This document shows, piece by piece, positions 60,208 through 64,000 of a DNA stretch of 64,000 bases. The stretch's first letter is position 1, and each line of letters begins with the position of its first letter. Source of the stretch: Corylus avellana (lineage: Eukaryota > Streptophyta > Magnoliopsida > Fagales > Betulaceae); contig NC_081542.1 of assembly GCF_901000735.1 (NCBI RefSeq), positions 17,561,093 to 17,625,092 on the forward strand, in the 5' to 3' direction. The notes under the pieces were generated by a model. It had not been told where the DNA came from. It saw only the letters and a program-made list of their open reading frames with translations, and searched no databases. Made by a program: the position numbers and the translations under genes.

Positions 60208-60433
60208 TGTTAGAATATTATATTCCTGTAATATTCTCCATATATTACAAAAATATTTGATACCGTATTTATTATTGTAAATATGCTGATTTTATATGAT
60301 TTTATAATTATTATATTTCCTTTCTTTTAGGGCCCCATTCAACTATAAATAAGTCATTTTATTGTACAATTGAATATACATCAGAAATACAAATTTCTTA
60401 TCTACAATTATCTTTCTGTTGTCTTTTTCTACA
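60208..60433 (+). repeat. 5' LTR of the copia element
   Basis: 226 bp, TGTTAGAATATTAT ... TTTCTACA. A TATA-like TATAAATAAG lies near 60343. The five bases before it are CCAAT; the matching 3' target repeat is beyond the window. Confidence 0.9.
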
Positions 60434-60446
60434 TGGTATCAGAGCC
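60434..60446 (+). promoter_or_regulatory. primer binding site, initiator tRNA-Met type
   Basis: TGGTATCAGAGCC directly abuts the LTR and is the standard Ty1-copia minus-strand primer site, complementary to the 3' end of initiator tRNA-Met. Confidence 0.93.
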
Positions 60447-60639
60447 ACTGTTTTCTTGATACCTCTTTTAAGCCTCCCTTCCCTGTCCGTACAGTTTTCT
60501 TTTTCCGTTTGAGCGTTCTTTTTGTTTCAACAATACACCAAACGCTTGTTGCGGTTGTTTTTGTATGTGACGGAAATTTTATAGATCGTATTGCGCAAAA
60601 TCGGAAAGTCTGTGAAGAAACGAAGCCACCACGCGCCTC

Positions 60640-60950
60640 CACCACTCTGCACGCGCCTCCACGCGCTGGATACTCTCTCTGAGCGTGAGTTTCACGCGCT
60701 GGATACTCTCTTTGAGCGTGAGTTTCACGCGCCACACGCTCCCTACTCTCTCCACTCGCCAAATACACTCTACAACACAGTCTCGCGTCACACTGGATTC
60801 GTGCCCGCAGGTCTATAGTCATTGCTGTGTACCTCGTCACACTAGATTGTTGCTCACGGTTGCACCATAGTTGCTGTGCGCGCATCACACCGGATCATTC
60901 CTTGAGGCCGCACTTGTACCTCCGCCACACCGGATTACTGCTCTCAGGTT
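60640..60950 (+). repeat. leader repeats between primer site and gag
   Basis: A 33-bp unit (CGCGCTGGATACTCTC ... GTTTCA) occurs twice in tandem at 60662-60694 and 60695-60727. It is followed by four degenerate units of about 50 bp, each with CACAC(T/C)GGATT or CACACTAGATT. The leader is GC-rich and ends in an A run near 60979-60998. Confidence 0.8.
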
Positions 60951-60984
60951 TATTTATTTAATATTTTTCATTTTTTGAAAAAAA

Positions 60985-63900
60985 AAAAAAAAAAAAACTG
61001 CCAATCTTGATAATATTGTCCGTCCCATTGACAATATTTTAGACGGTTCCAATTATATGTTGTGGGCTCAAAATATGGAAGTTTTTTTGAGAGGGGGGAG
61101 ATTATGGCGATATGTTTGTTGAGAAACTGTTACACCCGCACAAAAAGAAAGTGAATCAGTCGACAAATTTGCCAGTCGATTTGAAGATCGGGATAATGCA
61201 AATTATAGGATTATTTATTGGTTTATCAATACTTCAGTTCCTTCCATCTATAGTTTGCTCTCCAAGCTTGGGAATGCAAAGGTTGCCTGAGAGTTTTGGC
61301 AAAGCGATACAATTGTACTTATGATGCCTCACTAGAGTTTCAGATTGAAACTAAACTCTATCAGACACGCCAGGAGCCATGTCAGTCAATTGCTGATTTT
61401 TATTCTCAAACTAATAGTCTTTGGGAGCAATTATCCACTGCAGATCCTCAACTCAAGTATCCTGAAGATGTGAAATATTTGCAAAGTATCGTCGGAAGTT
61501 TATGCATTTCGTGATGGCTCTTCGTACAGATTTTTAACCCACTTGGGTTTCTCTCTTACACCGCAATCCTCTTCCCATATTGGAAGCTATTGTAACACAA
61601 CTTATTTCTAAAGAGACTCAACGGTCCACTATGCACTTGCAATCTCCAGATATGGTTGTCGCTGCTACACCTCAGAGTGTTCCTAGATTTCCTTCTAGAT
61701 GATCCACACCACAGTCTTCCTCAATGAAAATAATTTGTAACTATTGCAAGCAGCCTGGTCACTCTATTGCTAATTACTACAAGCTCCAAAACAGACGTCA
61801 GTCACGAGCTCCTTTCCAACAAACAGCCGTAGTTGTTTCAACTGGTTCCTCTACACCTGCATCTTACATTGAGAACCCATCTCAATCCTCTGCCCTCACT
61901 GCATCTGACGTTGAGGCATTAATCCATCAGGTTCTATCTCGTTCCTCTACTGTCTTGTTCATCACATCAGGTAAAAATTCATGGTTCATCGACTCTGCTT
62001 GCTGTAATCATATGACCCCTGACCCCACTTTATTTTCCAAAAAGTTTACCCTTTCTCCCAATCCTGTCATTTATATTGCTGATGGTTCTAGGTTACTTGT
62101 AAGTCACAGTGGGTCTATTTCTTCACCTAATTTGTCTATTGATAACACATATCTTGTTCCCCAATTGTCATTAAATCTTCTTTTAGTTGGCCAACTTTGT
62201 GAACTAGGTTTGGAGTTGACATTTTCTAATAGGGATGTTGATGTGCAGGATCTACAGACGGGTCAACTAATTGGGATCGGCCATAAGATTAGACGTCTTT
62301 TGAGCTTTCATTCCTGCAAACTCTTACTCACTTAGCAGCTGCTGTCACAACACTCACTGCCTCTTCCAACTTATGGCATTCTCGTTTAGGTCATGCCTCT
62401 CTACCACGTGTCCAACTTCTTGCATCTCAAGGTCATATAGGATCAGTAAATGTAAAATCTTTTGATTGTGTTTCTTGTCATCTTGAAAAATAAACACATT
62501 TATCTTTTAATAAAAGTGAGTCTTCATCTTCTGCACCATTTGATTTGGTTCATTCTGATATTTGGGAGCTTGCCCCTGTTCCCACTGAGGGAGGATCTCA
62601 CTATTTTGTTATTTTTCTTGATGATTATTCTCGTTATACTTTGATATATTTATTAAAGCATGATGCTGAACTCACTCAAGTTTATCAAAATTTTCATCAA
62701 ATGGTACAAACCCAATTTTCTCGTACCGTCAAAATTTTTCGTTCAAATAATGCTATGGAGTATAATAAGAAATCTTTTCAAAATTTTTTAAAACAAAATG
62801 GGACCCTCTCATTATTCTTGTGCTTACACTTCTCAGCAAAATAGGCGTGCAAAACGCAAACATCGTCACATCTTAGACACTGTAAGAGCTTTTCTCATCT
62901 CTGCCTCACTTCCTGAACGATTTTGGGGTGAGGCTGCTCTCACAGCTATTTACACGATTAATCGTGTGCCTTCCTCGACTATTCACAACGAAACTCCTTA
63001 TGAGCGCTTGTATGGTAGCACACCTAACTATTCTTTGCTTTGTGTCTTTGGTTGTATTTGTTTTGTCACTCTTCCTCCACATGAGCATACCAAACTTGAA
63101 CCCCGCTCTCGCTTGTGTTGCTTCCTTGGTTATGGCATCACTCAAAAAGGTTATCGCTGCTATGACCCCATTGCCTGACGACTTCGGATCTCTTGTCATG
63201 TGGAGTTTTGGGAACATAAAATGTTCACCAGTCAAATGCATTTTCGGCATTCCTCCTTCGCATATTCTCCTGTCTTCACTAATCCCTCTATTGTCTTATT
63301 TCCTAGATCATCTGCAGATAACTCAAGCTCATTGGACGAACCTTCTACAGCTGCTTCTAATTTGTCTGAATGGACTACATATCCTCCTGCTGCATCATAC
63401 ACTCCCGAGCCTTCTCATAAACCTCGTCGCTCCGATAGGGTAAGAGCATCACCTGCCCATTTCCATGATTATCATTGTTTTTCTGTTCTTGCTCTTCACG
63501 AACCTCACTCTTATCGTGAGGCTAGTGCTGACCCTTTTTGGCAGAAAGCTATGTCCGATGAACTAGATGCCCTTTTTAAAACACATACATGGGACTTAGT
63601 GGATTTGCCTCTTAGGAAGTTTGCAGTGGGATGTAAGTGGGTTTATAAAATTAAAACTCGGGCAGATGGATCTCTGGAACGCTATAAGGCTCCTCTTGTT
63701 ATGAAAGGCTTTGCTCAGGAGTATGGTATTGACTATGAGGAGACTTTTGCTCTTGTTGCTAGACTGACCTCTGTTAGATCCTTACTTGCAGTTGCTACTG
63801 TTCGTCATTGGCAGTTATTTCAGATGGATGTTAAAAATGCATTCCTCAATGGTGATCTTACAGAAGAAGTCTATATGCACCCACCACCTGGCTATCACCA

Positions 63901-64000
63901 TCCGCCACACAAAGTTTGTAGACTCCGTCGGGCACTTTATGGTCTCAAGCAGGCTCCTCGTGCTTGGTTTGCCAAGTTTAGTTCTGTGGTTGCTCAACAA
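60985..64000 (+). pseudogene. copia gag-pol remnant (gag, knuckle, protease, integrase, RT start)
   Basis: The gag region (GSNYMLWAQNMEVFLRG, later FYSQTNSLWEQLS and PQLKYPEDV) is split by a TGA after RYVC and by frameshifts up to about 61720. The zinc knuckle at about 61734 reads CNYCKQPGHSIANY and lacks its last Cys. The protease motif is FIDSACCNHM (about 61985). The frame then shifts near 62310, has a TAA near 62490 in the GAG pre-integrase end, another shift near 62800 in integrase, and a TGA at 63176-63178. From 63179 to 64000 it is open, covering the integrase C-terminal region and RT up to PRAWFAKF. The RT active-site box lies beyond the window. Confidence 0.92.

Larger units (their letters stand above)
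60208..64000 (+). mobile_element. Ty1-copia LTR retrotransposon, 5' part, decayed, runs off the window
   Basis: 5' LTR, initiator-tRNA-Met primer site, gag, zinc knuckle, protease, integrase and the start of RT follow in copia order. The element is cut by the window end within the RT domain. Short LTRs and the TGTTAGAATAT start relate it to the element at 1-2876. Confidence 0.94.

Noticed and set aside
1..64000. The two copia elements as ends of one split element
   Set aside because: Their LTR and protein sequences differ clearly, and similar CCCAA-type flanking bases are too short to mean anything.

Overview
The window is plant nuclear DNA, most likely from a woody eudicot. The evidence is spliced genes with short GT-AG introns, Ty1-copia and Ty3-gypsy-type LTR elements, hAT, Mutator-like and Tourist-like DNA transposons, an AT-rich background and assembly gaps. 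The species cannot be fixed from the sequence alone. No tRNA, rRNA, CRISPR array or bacterial-type system was seen.

Layout. (1) 1-2876: 3' part of a decayed Ty1-copia element. (2) 2877-6797: non-coding DNA with two Mutator-like TIR elements (9-bp target duplications) and a 343-bp tandem duplication. (3) 6798-34831: a tandem array of three P-glycoprotein-type ABC transporter genes (ABCB, ABCB4/11/21 group). Copy A (6798-12230) is a heavily damaged pseudogene. Copy B (22497-27946) has 12 exons and an uninterrupted reading frame of 1283 codons. Copy C (29646-34831) has a 5' deletion with frameshift and one in-frame stop. The spacers carry truncated pieces of the neighbouring gene, an orphan copy of the ABCB upstream region, a 6.3-kb non-autonomous LTR element and two solo LTRs. 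(4) 35184-41782, minus strand: a split gene of the FAM192A/Fyv6 (NIP30/PIP30) family, convergent with copy C. Its 3' end is the source of the fragments in the ABCB spacers. (5) 37893-43383 and 44625-50125 are almost identical 5.5-kb blocks on either side of two 100-N gaps and a 1041-bp mini-contig. This looks like an unmerged contig overlap more than a true duplication. The mini-contig holds an inverted piece of ABCB copy C interrupted by an LTR. (6) 53282-54634, minus strand: an intronless PLP enzyme of the L-cysteine desulfhydrase type. (7) 55221-59510: a complete-ended but dead hAT transposon whose transposase is split by a Tourist-like MITE. (8) 60208-64000: the 5' part of a second decayed Ty1-copia element, which continues past the window.

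Three genes look potentially functional: ABCB copy B, the FAM192A-like gene (one small exon not located) and the cysteine desulfhydrase. They have no obvious shared pathway. The biological story is local: repeated duplication of an ABCB gene together with the tail of its convergent neighbour, followed by decay of all but one copy and heavy transposon insertion. I saw no undescribed biochemical system. The most unusual items are the reconstructable duplication history, a set of Mutator-like elements with a shared GGGTGGCC-rich core but unrelated ends, and the nested hAT/MITE insertion.
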